Below are positions 27,492 to 36,166 of a stretch of DNA of 61,118 bases, in pieces. Source of the stretch: Frankiales bacterium (GTDB lineage Bacteria; Actinomycetota; Actinomycetes; Mycobacteriales; SCTD01); NCBI GenBank assembly GCA_025465465.1, contig JAODND010000068.1, positions 1 through 61,118 of the forward strand. The letters run 5' to 3'. Below the pieces are notes generated by a model that was not told the DNA's origin, did not search any database, and was given only the letters and a program-made list of their open reading frames with translations. Positions within the stretch are counted from its first letter, which is position 1; each line of letters begins with the position of its first letter. The position numbers were made by a program, and so were the translations under genes.

Positions 27492-28175
27492 TCAGCGGGT
27501 GGCGCGGTGGAGAGCGACGATGCCGCCGGTCAGGTCACGCCACTCGACGCCGGCCCAGCCGGCCTCCTCGAGGACAGCCGCGAGGGCGGCCTGGTCGGGC
27601 CAGGCGCGGATCGACTCAGCCAGGTAGACGTAGGCCGCCGGGTCGCTCGACACCTTGGTCGCGACGGCCGGCAGCGCCTTCATGAGGTACTCGACATAGA
27701 CGGTCCGGAACGGCTTCCACGTCGGGTGGCTGAACTCGCAGACCACGAGCCGGCCGCCCGGCTTCGTGACCCGCCGCAGCTCGCGCAGCCCGTCGACGGC
27801 CGAGGCGACGTTGCGCAGCCCGAACGAGATCGTCACCGCGTCGAAGGAGCCGTCCGCGAACGGCAGCCGCAGGGCGTCGCCGGCGACCAGGTCGACTCCC
27901 TTGCCGCGGCCCTCGCGGAGCATGCCGAGCGAGAAGTCGCAGCCCACGACGGTGGCGCCGCTCTTTGCCAGCGCCGCACTCGACGTCGCGGTGCCGGCAG
28001 CCAGGTCCAGCACCCGCTGGCCCGGCCGCAGGTCGAGGGCCCGCGCCACCGCCGTGCGCCAGCCGCGGTCCTGGCCCAGCGACAGCACAGCGTTGGTGAG
28101 GTCGTACCTGGCCGCAACCTCGTCAAACATCGCGGCGACCTCGGCGGGGTCCTTGTCGAGAGAGGCGCGGGTCAT
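27492..28175 (-). CDS. menG: Demethylmenaquinone methyltransferase
   Basis: A class I SAM-dependent methyltransferase of 227 residues that converts demethylmenaquinone to menaquinone, the final step. The UbiE/MenG signature is complete: [27 protein letters not shown], the SAM loop [11 protein letters not shown], and [29 protein letters not shown]. The ATG at 28175 ([10 protein letters not shown]) was chosen because it matches the usual actinobacterial N-terminus; ATGs at 28184 and 28190 are also in frame. It lies between the nuo operon and the other men genes. Confidence 0.95.
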   Translation of the reverse strand: MTRASLDKDPAEVAAMFDEVAARYDLTNAVLSLGQDRGWRTAVARALDLRPGQRVLDLAAGTATSSAALAKSGATVVGCDFSLGMLREGRGKGVDLVAGDALRLPFADGSFDAVTISFGLRNVASAVDGLRELRRVTKPGGRLVVCEFSHPTWKPFRTVYVEYLMKALPAVATKVSSDPAAYVYLAESIRAWPDQAALAAVLEEAGWAGVEWRDLTGGIVALHRATR

Positions 28176-28219
28176 ACCAGCCATTGTCACTGATCGTGGC
28201 GAGGGCGAGGATCGGCACC

Positions 28220-28908
28220 ATGACGGACTACAGCGACCTCCGCGCGATCTACGTCAACTGCACGTTGAAGCGGTCGCCGGAGCCGTCGCACACGCAGCTG
28301 CTGATCGACCGCTCCGTAGCGGTCATGGCGAAGCAGGGTGTGAGCGTCGACCAGGTCCGCGCGGTCGACGTGGACACGGCCTTCGGCGTCTACCCCGACA
28401 TGACCGAGCACGGCTGGGCCACCGACGACTGGCCGGGCGTGCAGTCGCGGGTCATGGCCGCGGACATCCTCGTACTCGCGACACCGATCTGGCTGGGCGA
28501 CAAGAGCTCCGTCTGCACCCGCGTCGTCGAAAGGCTCTACGGGTCCAGCGCGATCCTCAACGAGCGCGGGCAGTACGCCTACTACGGCCGGGTCGGTGGG
28601 TGCCTGGTCACGGGCAACGAGGACGGCATCAAGCACGTGGCGATGAACGTCCTCTACTCCCTGCAGCACCTCGGGTACACGATCCCTCCGCAGGCAGATG
28701 CCGGGTGGATCGGGAGGCAGGTCCCGGTGCGTCGTACGGCGACGACGGGACCGGTCTCGACAACGACTTCACGAACCGCAACACGACGTTCCTGACCTGG
28801 AACCTGCTGCACCTGGCCCGCATGCTGAAGGACGCGGGCGGCCTGCCCGCGCACGGCAACCAGCGGTCGGCCTGGGACGCGGGCAGCCGCTTCGACTACC
28901 CGAGCTAG
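28220..28908 (+). pseudogene. Flavodoxin-fold NAD(P)H reductase-like gene, frameshifted
   Basis: The frame from ATG 28220 encodes about 164 residues of a flavodoxin-like reductase ([20 protein letters not shown] phosphate-loop region; ADILVLATPIWLGDKSS), then the family-like sequence continues in another frame: EAGPGASYGDDGTG ... NTTFLTWNLLHLARMLKDAGG to the TAG at 28906. The switch falls at CGGGAGG (28711-28717); one extra G in that run would restore a single reading frame of about 229 residues. Either a real inactivating deletion or a homopolymer sequencing error. The intact family uses FMN and reduces small molecules or quinones; between menG and menF that would be sensible, but the substrate is unknown. 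Confidence 0.85.
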
Positions 28909-29186
28909 CCGGAGAAGTTGATGCCGCCGTAGGCCATGCCGAGGGCGAACGCGACGGCAGCGGCTCCGATGCCGACGACGTCGAGGAACCGCTCGGGCCG
29001 GGTCCGGCTGACGAGCTGGCCCCAGAGGCCGGTCAGCACCCCGACCGCGCCCGCCACGGCGCCGGCGATGTCGGCATCAGCGAGGACCAGCAGCAGGCCT
29101 GCCGCGCCGAGGGCGGAGGTGACGAGGGCGAGTCCCGCGTCCATGGCGTGGGTCTCGTCGAGGTGGAGAGCAGCAGGTGCGTGCAT
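28905..29186 (-). CDS. Small membrane protein of unknown function
   Basis: A 93-residue protein with two to three hydrophobic helices (AGLALVTSALGAAGLLLVLADADIAGAVAGAVGVLTGLWGQLV; VVGIGAAAVAFALGMAYGGI). The ATG at 29186 has GAGGAGG 5 nt upstream. No family recognised. It converges on the frameshifted reductase with a 4-bp overlap and diverges from menF, whose start is 89 bp away. Confidence 0.7.
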   Translation of the reverse strand: MHAPAALHLDETHAMDAGLALVTSALGAAGLLLVLADADIAGAVAGAVGVLTGLWGQLVSRTRPERFLDVVGIGAAAVAFALGMAYGGINFSG

Positions 29187-29275
29187 GGTGGCCTCCTCAG
29201 GCTCGTCCCCTGAGGGTGCGCCTGGACAGGCGGCGCGGCAAGGGCCACGCCTACCGGTGAGCCTACGATGAGCTG

Positions 29276-30502
29276 GTGGCGTCCCCGGCATCGCTCGACC
29301 TGTTGCAGGTCACCAGCGTGCCCATCGAGGCGCCCTCCTCGCTGCTCGACCTGCTGCCGGCCGACGGGGCGCTGGCCTGGATCACCGGCTCCGACGGCCT
29401 CGTCGGCTGGGGTGAGGCGGCCCGGCTCGAGCTGACCGGCGACGACCCCTTCGGGCAGGCGCAGGCCTGGTGGTCGGCTCTCGTCGACCGGTCCGTCGTC
29501 GACGACTCGGTGGGCCTACCGGGTTCGGGCCTGGTGGCCTTCGGGTCCTTCGCGTTCGACCCTGCGCAGACGTCCTCGGTGCTCGTCGTACCCGCCGTGC
29601 TCGTCGGCCGGCGCGCCGGTCAGGCGTGGATCACCTATGTCGGGGAGCGCCCCGCACTGCGCCCGCAGGCCGCGGCTCGCAAGCCACGGGGCGTGCGCTT
29701 CGCCGACCGCTCCCGCAGCGGCCTGGAGTGGATGGGTGTCGTCGCCGACGCGGTGGCGCGGATCGAGACCGGTGCCGTCGACAAGGTCGTGCTCGCCCGC
29801 GACGTCGAGGCCATCGCCGACGAACCCGTCGACGTCCGCTGGCTGCTGCACCAGCTGGCTGCGCGCTACGAGGACTGCTGGACGTTCTCGGTCGACGGCC
29901 TCGTGGGGGCCACCCCCGAGATGCTGGTCCGCCTGCGAGACGGGGTTGCGACCTCCAGGGTGCTGGCCGGCACGTTCTGGCCGAGCGGAGACCCGGCCAA
30001 GGACCTCCGGCAGGTCGACGTCCTGGCCCGCTCCATCAAGGACATCGAGGAGCACGGCTATGGCCTGCGCTCGGTGGCCGAGGCCCTCGAGCGGCACTGC
30101 TCGGCGATCGAGGTGCCGACCGCGCCGTTCGTGCTCGAGCTCCCCAACGTCATCCACCTGGCGAGCGACGTCCGCGGCATCGTCTCCGACGGCTCCACCT
30201 CGATCGGTCTCATCGCCTCGCTGCACCCGTCAGCCGCCGTCTGCGGCACCCCGACCCCGGTCGCCCTCGACATCATCCGCGAGATCGAGGGTCTCGATCG
30301 GGGTCGCTATGCCGGCCCCGTCGGCTGGCTCGACGCCAGTGGCGACGGCGAGTGGGGCATCGCGCTTCGCTGCGGTGAGGTCGACGGATCCCGGGTGCGG
30401 CTGTTTGCGGGCTGCGGGATCGTCTCCGGGTCCGACCCGGTCCGCGAGCTCGCCGAGACCAACGCCAAGCTGGTCCCGATGCGGGACGCGCTCTCCTCCT
30501 AG
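29276..30502 (+). CDS. menF: Isochorismate synthase
   Basis: A chorismate-utilising enzyme of 408 residues converting chorismate to isochorismate, the entry to menaquinone synthesis. The chorismate-binding domain spans about 150-405: VDKVVLARD, FSVDGLVGATPEMLVRL, RVLAGTFWPSG, DIEEHGYGLRSV, ASLHPSAAVCGTP and the final LFAGCGIVSGSDPVREL with metal/acid residues. Anthranilate or salicylate synthases share this fold, but the neighbouring menD makes menF the natural reading. GTG start; its stop overlaps the convergent menD end by 4 bp. Confidence 0.92.
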   Translation: MASPASLDLLQVTSVPIEAPSSLLDLLPADGALAWITGSDGLVGWGEAARLELTGDDPFGQAQAWWSALVDRSVVDDSVGLPGSGLVAFGSFAFDPAQTSSVLVVPAVLVGRRAGQAWITYVGERPALRPQAAARKPRGVRFADRSRSGLEWMGVVADAVARIETGAVDKVVLARDVEAIADEPVDVRWLLHQLAARYEDCWTFSVDGLVGATPEMLVRLRDGVATSRVLAGTFWPSGDPAKDLRQVDVLARSIKDIEEHGYGLRSVAEALERHCSAIEVPTAPFVLELPNVIHLASDVRGIVSDGSTSIGLIASLHPSAAVCGTPTPVALDIIREIEGLDRGRYAGPVGWLDASGDGEWGIALRCGEVDGSRVRLFAGCGIVSGSDPVRELAETNAKLVPMRDALSS

Positions 30503-32118
30503 ATCGCGCGCGCGACGGCAGCCCGGAGCTGTCGGTCGAGCTCGACCGCCTGGCCGCGGTCGGTGCGCACCTCCACCACCGAGATGCCTGGAGTGGGATC
30601 GAGCGCCTTGCGCAGCTCGTCCAGGCTGGTGGCCCGGGTGTAGGGCGTGCGGCTCGCCGCGCAGAGCGCCTCGAGGTCGATGCCGTGCGGCGTCCCGAAG
30701 ACCCGCTCGAAGGCCGCCGCGTGCTCGGGCGCGCCCTGTTCGAGCAGCCCGAAGATGGCGCCCCCATCGTTGTTGGTCACGACGATCGTGAGGTCGGGCC
30801 GCGGCTCGTCGGGCCCGATCACGAGCCCGTTGCCGTCGTGCAGCAGCGTCAGGTCGCCGAGCAGTGCCACCGTGTGCTCGCCGTAGGCGAGGGCAGCGCC
30901 GATCGCGGTGCTCACCATCCCGTCGATGCCGGCGGCACCGCGGTTGGCGAGGACCCTCGTCCGCGGTGCCGCGAGGAACAGGTCGCGCACCGGCTTGCTC
31001 GAGCCGACCACCAGCGGTGCGTCCGAGGCGGCCACCGTCACCGCGACCGACGGCTCGTTCAGCTCCTCCAGATACGGCGTGACCGCCCGTCTCGCCCGCC
31101 CCCCAGCCTCCCGCCACGCATCGATGTAAAGAGAGGGGGTCGCGCGCGATCCCTGGCGACCCCCTCTGTTCACATCCACGGTGGGGACGGCGGGGAGGAC
31201 GCGGGTGGCGCTGTGGTGGGCATCGGTCCAGGTGCCGTGCCGCGCGACCAGGTCGGAGGGAGCACTGGCGATGAGGCGACCGATCGCCCTGCTCAGGGTC
31301 GGGCGGCCGACGACGAGAACGCGTTCGGGCGGCTGCGCCCACCCGGGGGTCGCGAGGAGCAGCTCGGCGCAGTCGATCACGTTGGGGCCGGTGGCTCCCG
31401 AGGTGGGTTCCGCGACGACCGGCCAGCCGCGCGCCTCGGCCAGTGCCAGCGCCGACAGGTCCGCCCCGTCGCCCAGCACCACGACGGTGCGGTCGGGCAG
31501 GTCGTCCTCGACGACGACCGGCTGCGGCGTCACCCGAGCGGTCCAGGGCGCACCCCCGGGGCGGCCCTCAGGCACGCCCTCGCTGTCCGGCACGAGCGGT
31601 TCGCGGAACGCGACGTTGAGGTGCACCGGCCCGGGTGCCGTCCCCAGATCGCCTGCAGCACAAGCGATCGCACGGCACACGAGGGCCCGCCAGTACCCCT
31701 CCTGGCCACCCTCGGGGGCGCCGACCTCGACGAACATCCGCGCGCTCGCGCCATACAACTTGAGCTGGTCGATCGTCTGGTTGGCCCCACTGCCGCGCAG
31801 CTCGGGCGGCCGGTCCGCGGTGAGCACGAGCAGGGGAACACCGGCGTAGGAGGCCTCGACGACCGCCGGGTGGAGGTTGGCCGCCGCGGTGCCGGACGTC
31901 GTCACCACAGCCACGGGCCGCCCGGAGGCCTTGGCCAGGCCGAGGGCCAGGAACCCGGCCGAGCGCTCGTCGACGCGCACGTGCAGCCGCAGGTCAGCCG
32001 CGTGCAGGGCGAAGGCCAGCGGAGCTGAGCGCGACCCCGGAGCGAGCACGGCGTCGGTCACGCCGTTGCGGACGAGCTCGTCGACGAGGGTGCGTGCGAG
32101 TGCCGTCGACGGGTTCAC
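30499..32118 (-). CDS. menD: SEPHCHC synthase
   Basis: A thiamine-diphosphate enzyme of 539 residues joining 2-oxoglutarate and isochorismate. Seen: N-terminal GVTDAVLAPGSRSAPLAFAL and SAGFLALGLAKASGRPVAVVTTSGTAAANLHPAVVEA (Pyr domain with the cofactor Glu region), a divergent central domain, and the PP-domain motif LLGDLTLLHDGNGL...VVTNNDGG that binds Mg-ThDP. GTG start at 32118; it follows menC with a GTGA overlap. Normal length. Confidence 0.95.
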   Translation of the reverse strand: MNPSTALARTLVDELVRNGVTDAVLAPGSRSAPLAFALHAADLRLHVRVDERSAGFLALGLAKASGRPVAVVTTSGTAAANLHPAVVEASYAGVPLLVLTADRPPELRGSGANQTIDQLKLYGASARMFVEVGAPEGGQEGYWRALVCRAIACAAGDLGTAPGPVHLNVAFREPLVPDSEGVPEGRPGGAPWTARVTPQPVVVEDDLPDRTVVVLGDGADLSALALAEARGWPVVAEPTSGATGPNVIDCAELLLATPGWAQPPERVLVVGRPTLSRAIGRLIASAPSDLVARHGTWTDAHHSATRVLPAVPTVDVNRGGRQGSRATPSLYIDAWREAGGRARRAVTPYLEELNEPSVAVTVAASDAPLVVGSSKPVRDLFLAAPRTRVLANRGAAGIDGMVSTAIGAALAYGEHTVALLGDLTLLHDGNGLVIGPDEPRPDLTIVVTNNDGGAIFGLLEQGAPEHAAAFERVFGTPHGIDLEALCAASRTPYTRATSLDELRKALDPTPGISVVEVRTDRGQAVELDRQLRAAVARAI

Positions 32119-33050
32119 GCGACCAACTCAAGCACTCGCGCGAGCCGCTCGCGCCACCACTGCTCGCGGTCCGGCGGAGCCGCGTAGCGCGCGAGCAGGT
32201 CCGGGGACGGGGTCACGTCGCGCACCCGGATCCAGCCGCCCGAGCCGTCGAGTGAGTCGGTGACCACGTCGCCGGCCATCAGCGACGTCGTCGCCAACCC
32301 GCACGCGAAGGGCAGTGAGGGAAGAGCCGCCGCCAGGGCCACCCCCGCCCGGATGCCGATGCTCGTGTCGAGGGCGCTCGACACCACCACCGGCAGCCCG
32401 CACTCCTCGGCGATCCGCAGCGCGGCCGCGACGCCGCCCAGTGGCGCGACCTTGAGGACCACGACGTCGGCGGCCGCCGCCCGGGCGACCAGCAGGGGGT
32501 CGGAGGCCTTGCGGATGGACTCGTCGGCGGCAATCGGTACGTCGACGCGGCGCCGGACGGCGGCGAGCTCGGCGACGGTGGCGCACGGCTGCTCCGCATA
32601 CTCCAGGGACCCGAGGGCACGCAGCGCCGTGACCGCCTCCTCGACCGACCAGGCGCCGTTGGCGTCGACCCGGACGTTCGGGACCAGCTCACGCACCGCG
32701 GCGACCCGTTCGACATCGTCCGACAACGACTGCCCGGCCTGTGCCACCTTGACCTTCGCCGTCGTGCAGCCAGGGAAGCGCGCGAGCACCGCCGCGACCT
32801 GTGCGGCCGGCACAGCCGGCACCGTCGCGTTCACCGGCACCGCGTCGCGCAAGGCCACGGGCCAGGTGCCCTCCGCGGCCTCGAGCGCGGCAGCCAGCCA
32901 GCGGGCGGACTCCTCGTCGTCGTACTCGACGAAAGGGGCAAACTCGCCCCAGCCCGACGAGCCGCGGATCAGGATCGCCTCGCGCGTCGTCACGCCGCGG
33001 AACGGGACGCGCATCGGAAGCGCGACGACGTGCACTTCTAGGGTGGGCAC
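32115..33050 (-). CDS. menC: o-Succinylbenzoate synthase
   Basis: An enolase-superfamily dehydratase of 311 residues forming o-succinylbenzoate. Catalytic set visible: K99-V-K101, metal ligands D129 (RVDANGAW), E153 (YAEQP) and D176 (AADES), and K200 (VVLKVAPLGG). The annotated GTG at 33050 directly abuts the menB GTG at 33051 on the other strand; a GTG at 33036 is an alternative. Downstream menD overlaps by 4 bp. Confidence 0.94.
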   Translation of the reverse strand: MPTLEVHVVALPMRVPFRGVTTREAILIRGSSGWGEFAPFVEYDDEESARWLAAALEAAEGTWPVALRDAVPVNATVPAVPAAQVAAVLARFPGCTTAKVKVAQAGQSLSDDVERVAAVRELVPNVRVDANGAWSVEEAVTALRALGSLEYAEQPCATVAELAAVRRRVDVPIAADESIRKASDPLLVARAAAADVVVLKVAPLGGVAAALRIAEECGLPVVVSSALDTSIGIRAGVALAAALPSLPFACGLATTSLMAGDVVTDSLDGSGGWIRVRDVTPSPDLLARYAAPPDREQWWRERLARVLELVA

Positions 33051-33950
33051 GTGACCACCGTTTCAGAGACCTTCGACCCCGCGCAGTGGCGGGTGGTCGA
33101 GGGGTTCGAGCTGCAGGACGTGACCTACCACCGGCACGTGGGGCAGGGCATCGTGCGCGTCGCCTTCGACCGTCCGGAGGTACGCAACGCGTTCCGCCCA
33201 GGGACGGTCGACGAGCTCTATCGCGTACTGGATCACGCCCGGATGTCGCCGGACGTCGGGTGCGTGCTGCTCACCGGCAACGGGCCGGCGCCCAAGGACG
33301 GGGTCTGGGCGTTCTGCTCCGGGGGCGACCAGCGCATCCGCGGTCGGTCCGGCTACCAGTACGCCGGCGACGACAACGTGGTCGATCCCGCGGCGGCCGG
33401 ACGACTGCACATCCTCGAGGTGCAGCGGCTCATCCGGACGATGCCCAAGGTCGTCATCGCGGTCGTCAACGGCTGGGCCGCCGGCGGCGGTCACTCGCTG
33501 CACGTCGTCTGCGACCTCACGCTCGCCTCGGCGGAGCATGCGAGGTTCAAGCAGACCGATGCCGACGTCGGCAGCTTCGACGGCGGCTACGGAAGCGCCT
33601 ACCTGGCACGGCAGGTTGGTCAGAAGTTCGCGCGCCAGATCTTCTTCCTCGGCGAGGTGCACTCGGCCGCGGACGCGCATCGGATGGGGATGGTCAACGA
33701 GGTCGTCCCCCACTCGCAGCTGGAGGACAAGGCGATCGAGTGGGGCACCGCGATCTGCGGGAAATCACCGCAGGCGCAGCGAATGCTGAAGTTCGCCTTC
33801 AACGCGATCGACGACGGGCTGATGGGCCAGCAGGTCTTCGCCGGTGAGGCCACGCGGCTCGCGTACATGACTGACGAAGCTGTCGAGGGCCGTGACGCCT
33901 TCCTCGAGAAGCGCGACCCGGACTGGTCGCCGTACCCGTACTACTTCTAG
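33051..33950 (+). CDS. menB: 1,4-Dihydroxy-2-naphthoyl-CoA synthase
   Basis: A crotonase-family enzyme of 299 residues closing the second ring. Oxyanion-hole and active-site segments are GVWAFCSGGDQRIRGRSGY, VVNGWAAGGGHSLHVVCDLTLAS and FKQTDADVGSFDGGYGSAYLAR, all characteristic of MenB rather than general enoyl-CoA hydratases. The N-terminal about 35 residues precede the crotonase core as in other actinobacterial MenB. GTG start abuts menC; the stop abuts the menE ATG. Confidence 0.95.
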   Translation: MTTVSETFDPAQWRVVEGFELQDVTYHRHVGQGIVRVAFDRPEVRNAFRPGTVDELYRVLDHARMSPDVGCVLLTGNGPAPKDGVWAFCSGGDQRIRGRSGYQYAGDDNVVDPAAAGRLHILEVQRLIRTMPKVVIAVVNGWAAGGGHSLHVVCDLTLASAEHARFKQTDADVGSFDGGYGSAYLARQVGQKFARQIFFLGEVHSAADAHRMGMVNEVVPHSQLEDKAIEWGTAICGKSPQAQRMLKFAFNAIDDGLMGQQVFAGEATRLAYMTDEAVEGRDAFLEKRDPDWSPYPYYF

Positions 33951-34952
33951 ATGCGTCGGCTGCAGGTCGTCGCTCCGGTCGCCGGACCCGAGCTGTACGC
34001 CGCCCTGCGCGCGGCTGTCGAGGGCACGGGCCCGGCCGTCTTCCCCGGCACGCCGTATGCCGGCCTGCGGCCCGAGGAGGGCGTCGCCGACGACGTCTGC
34101 CTCGTCGTGCCCACCTCCGGTTCGACCGGCGAGCCGAAGGGCGTGGAGCTGACCGCCTCCTGCCTGGCGGCCTCGGCCGACGCGACGGCCACCCGGCTCG
34201 GGGGCAGCGGCCGGTGGTGGCTGACCCTGCCGGTGACGCACATCGCCGGGCTGCAGGTCGTGCTCCGGTCCGGATATGCCCCGTCCCCCGAGCCTGAGGG
34301 CTGCCGGTTCACGTCGCTCGTCCCGACGCAGCTGAACAGGATGCTCGACGACCCGCGGCTGCCTCGCCTGGATGCCGTCCTCGTCGGCGGCGCGGCCGCG
34401 CCGACGGCACTCCTCGAGGCAGCCCGCTCCCGCGGCATCAACGTGGTCACGACCTATGGCATGTCCGAGTCCAGCGGCGGCTGCGTGTACGACGGGAAGC
34501 CGCTGGACGGCGTCACGGTCGACGTGGACGAGCGGATCGTCCTCAGCGGTCCGGTCGTGGCCCGCGGGTATCGGTTCGGGGAGCCCTTCGCCGGGCGCTT
34601 CGAGACCTCGGACCTCGGCTCCTGGGACGGCGACCGGCTGATCGTCCTCGGCCGCGCAGACGAGCTCATCAACACCGGCGGCGAGAAGGTCGCACCCCTC
34701 GCCGTGGAGCAGGCGCTGTCGGGGCACCCGGCCGTCGTCGAGGTCGCCGTGGTCGGCCAGCCCGATCCCGAGTGGGGCTCGCGCGTCGTCGCCTTCGCTG
34801 TCCTGCGCGCTCCGCTGTCGCTGGACGACGCCCGCGAGTGGGTCGCGTCCCGGGTGTCCCGCGTCGCGGCGCCGCGCGAGCTGCGGGTCGTGGACGCCCT
34901 GCCGCGCCTGCCGGGCGGGAAGGTCGACCGCCTACGCTTGACCACCTCATGA
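33951..34952 (+). CDS. menE: o-Succinylbenzoate-CoA ligase
   Basis: A short ANL-superfamily adenylating enzyme of 333 residues. The ATP loop TSGSTGEPKG is at 55-64, the A5 region reads TTYGMSESSGGCVYDG, the hinge segment FETSDLGSWDGDRLIVLGRADELINTGGEKV, and the C-terminal Lys is in PGGKVDRLRL. It lacks much of the usual N-terminal subdomain (typical ANL enzymes have 480 or more residues), a compact form common for actinobacterial MenE. ATG immediately after the menB stop; it overlaps menA by ATGA. Confidence 0.93.
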   Translation: MRRLQVVAPVAGPELYAALRAAVEGTGPAVFPGTPYAGLRPEEGVADDVCLVVPTSGSTGEPKGVELTASCLAASADATATRLGGSGRWWLTLPVTHIAGLQVVLRSGYAPSPEPEGCRFTSLVPTQLNRMLDDPRLPRLDAVLVGGAAAPTALLEAARSRGINVVTTYGMSESSGGCVYDGKPLDGVTVDVDERIVLSGPVVARGYRFGEPFAGRFETSDLGSWDGDRLIVLGRADELINTGGEKVAPLAVEQALSGHPAVVEVAVVGQPDPEWGSRVVAFAVLRAPLSLDDAREWVASRVSRVAAPRELRVVDALPRLPGGKVDRLRLTTS

Positions 34953-35818
34953 CGTCGTTCGCGCACTGGGTCGAGGGGGCGCGGCCGCGCACCCTGCCCG
35001 CCGCCATCTCCCCCGTCCTCGTCGGCACCGGCGCGGCGTTCGCTGCCGACGGGTTCCGTCCCGTCCGCGCCCTGCTCGCCCTGGTCGTCGCCCTCGCGCT
35101 CCAGGTCGGCGTCAACTACGCGAACGACTACAGCGACGGGATCCGCGGGACGGACGAGGTGCGCGTCGGACCGCTCCGCCTGGTGGGTGGCGGGCACGCG
35201 ACCCCACGCGCCGTGCTGCGTGCCGCGCTGGGGTCGTTCGGCATCGCCGCGCTCGCCGGGCTCGCGCTCGCCCTCCTCACCACCGGGTGGCTGCTGCTCG
35301 TCGGGGTGCTCGCGATCGCCGCTGCCTGGGGCTACACCGGCGGCAAGAACCCCTACGGCTACCGGGGCCTCGGCGAGATCTCCGTCTTCGTGTTCTTCGG
35401 CCTGGTGGCCGTGATGGGGACGACCTACGTGCAGGTCGAGCGCATCACCTGGCTCGCCGTCGCGGGCGGGATCGCCTCCGGTGCGCTGGCCTGCGCCATC
35501 CTGGTGACCAACAACGTGCGGGACATCCCCACCGACCGCGAGCACGACAAGCTCACCCTTGCCGTCCGGCTCGGCGACGCCCGCAGCCGGGTGCTCTACC
35601 AGGCACTGGTGGTCGTGCCGTTCGTGTTCGCGGTCGCCTCAGCTCCGTCACGGCCGGGTGCGCTGCTCGCCCTGCTGGCAGTTCCGCTCGCGGTCGCCCC
35701 GCTCAAGCTGATCCGGGCCGGCGCCAAGGGTCGCGAGCTGATCGCCGTGCTGCAGGCCACCGGCAAGCTGCAGCTCGCCTTCGGCGTGCTCCTCGGCGCC
35801 GGCCTCGCGCTGGCCTGA
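34949..35818 (+). CDS. menA: 1,4-Dihydroxy-2-naphthoate polyprenyltransferase
   Basis: A UbiA-type membrane prenyltransferase of 289 residues with about eight to nine helices, joining the polyprenyl tail to DHNA. The two Asp-rich motifs are NYANDYSDGIRGTD and NNVRDIPTDREHDK. WVEGARPRTLPAAISPVLVGT is the family's start. ATG at 34949 overlaps menE. The tail substrate is probably made by the polyprenyl synthase at 9872-10855. Confidence 0.95.
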   Translation: MTSFAHWVEGARPRTLPAAISPVLVGTGAAFAADGFRPVRALLALVVALALQVGVNYANDYSDGIRGTDEVRVGPLRLVGGGHATPRAVLRAALGSFGIAALAGLALALLTTGWLLLVGVLAIAAAWGYTGGKNPYGYRGLGEISVFVFFGLVAVMGTTYVQVERITWLAVAGGIASGALACAILVTNNVRDIPTDREHDKLTLAVRLGDARSRVLYQALVVVPFVFAVASAPSRPGALLALLAVPLAVAPLKLIRAGAKGRELIAVLQATGKLQLAFGVLLGAGLALA

Positions 35819-35906
35819 CACCCCACCTGCCAAGTGGGACCAGGCCGCCCAGCGGGACGGGCAGCCACCTCAGGAGCCACAGTCGTCCCACTTGGCAGGG
35901 CGGGTG
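35819..35906. repeat. Long inverted repeat between menA and the NfeD-like gene
   Basis: Positions 35819-35840 and 35885-35906 are reverse complements over 22 bp with two mismatches; the perfect core is CTGCCAAGTGGGAC / GTCCCACTTGGCAG. The 44-bp spacer (35841-35884) shows no coding potential. It starts directly after the menA stop and may act as terminator, as a protein-binding site or as a dispersed element. Confidence 0.75.
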
Positions 35907-35945
35907 TCGGGTCGGGCCGCGCTCCCGACGTCCTAGGGTCGAGGG

Positions 35946-36155
35946 GTGGACGAGGAGCTCGTGGGCAAGATCGGTGAGGTCACCACCCGCATCGAGGGTG
36001 GCGAGGAGCCGGGTGAGGTGAGCCTGCTCGTCTACGGGATCCGCGAGCGGTACTTCGCACACGCGCGCGAAGAGCTGCTCCTCGGCTCTAAGGTGCTCGT
36101 GGTCCACGACCGCGGAAACCGCACGGTCGACGTCGAACCGTGGATCGGTTTCTAG
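35946..36155 (+). CDS. Minimal NfeD-like OB-fold protein
   Basis: A 69-residue soluble protein. LVGKIGEVTTRI, a glycine in the middle, then LLLGSKVLVVHDRGNRTVDVEPW resembles the five-stranded OB fold at the C-terminus of NfeD proteins, here without any membrane segment. It is followed 11 bp later by an SPFH protein, the classical NfeD partner. GTG start at 35946; the ribosome-binding site is weak. Family assignment rests on pattern and neighbour and is tentative. Confidence 0.65.
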   Translation: MDEELVGKIGEVTTRIEGGEEPGEVSLLVYGIRERYFAHAREELLLGSKVLVVHDRGNRTVDVEPWIGF

Positions 36156-36166
36156 GAGGAGCAGAC

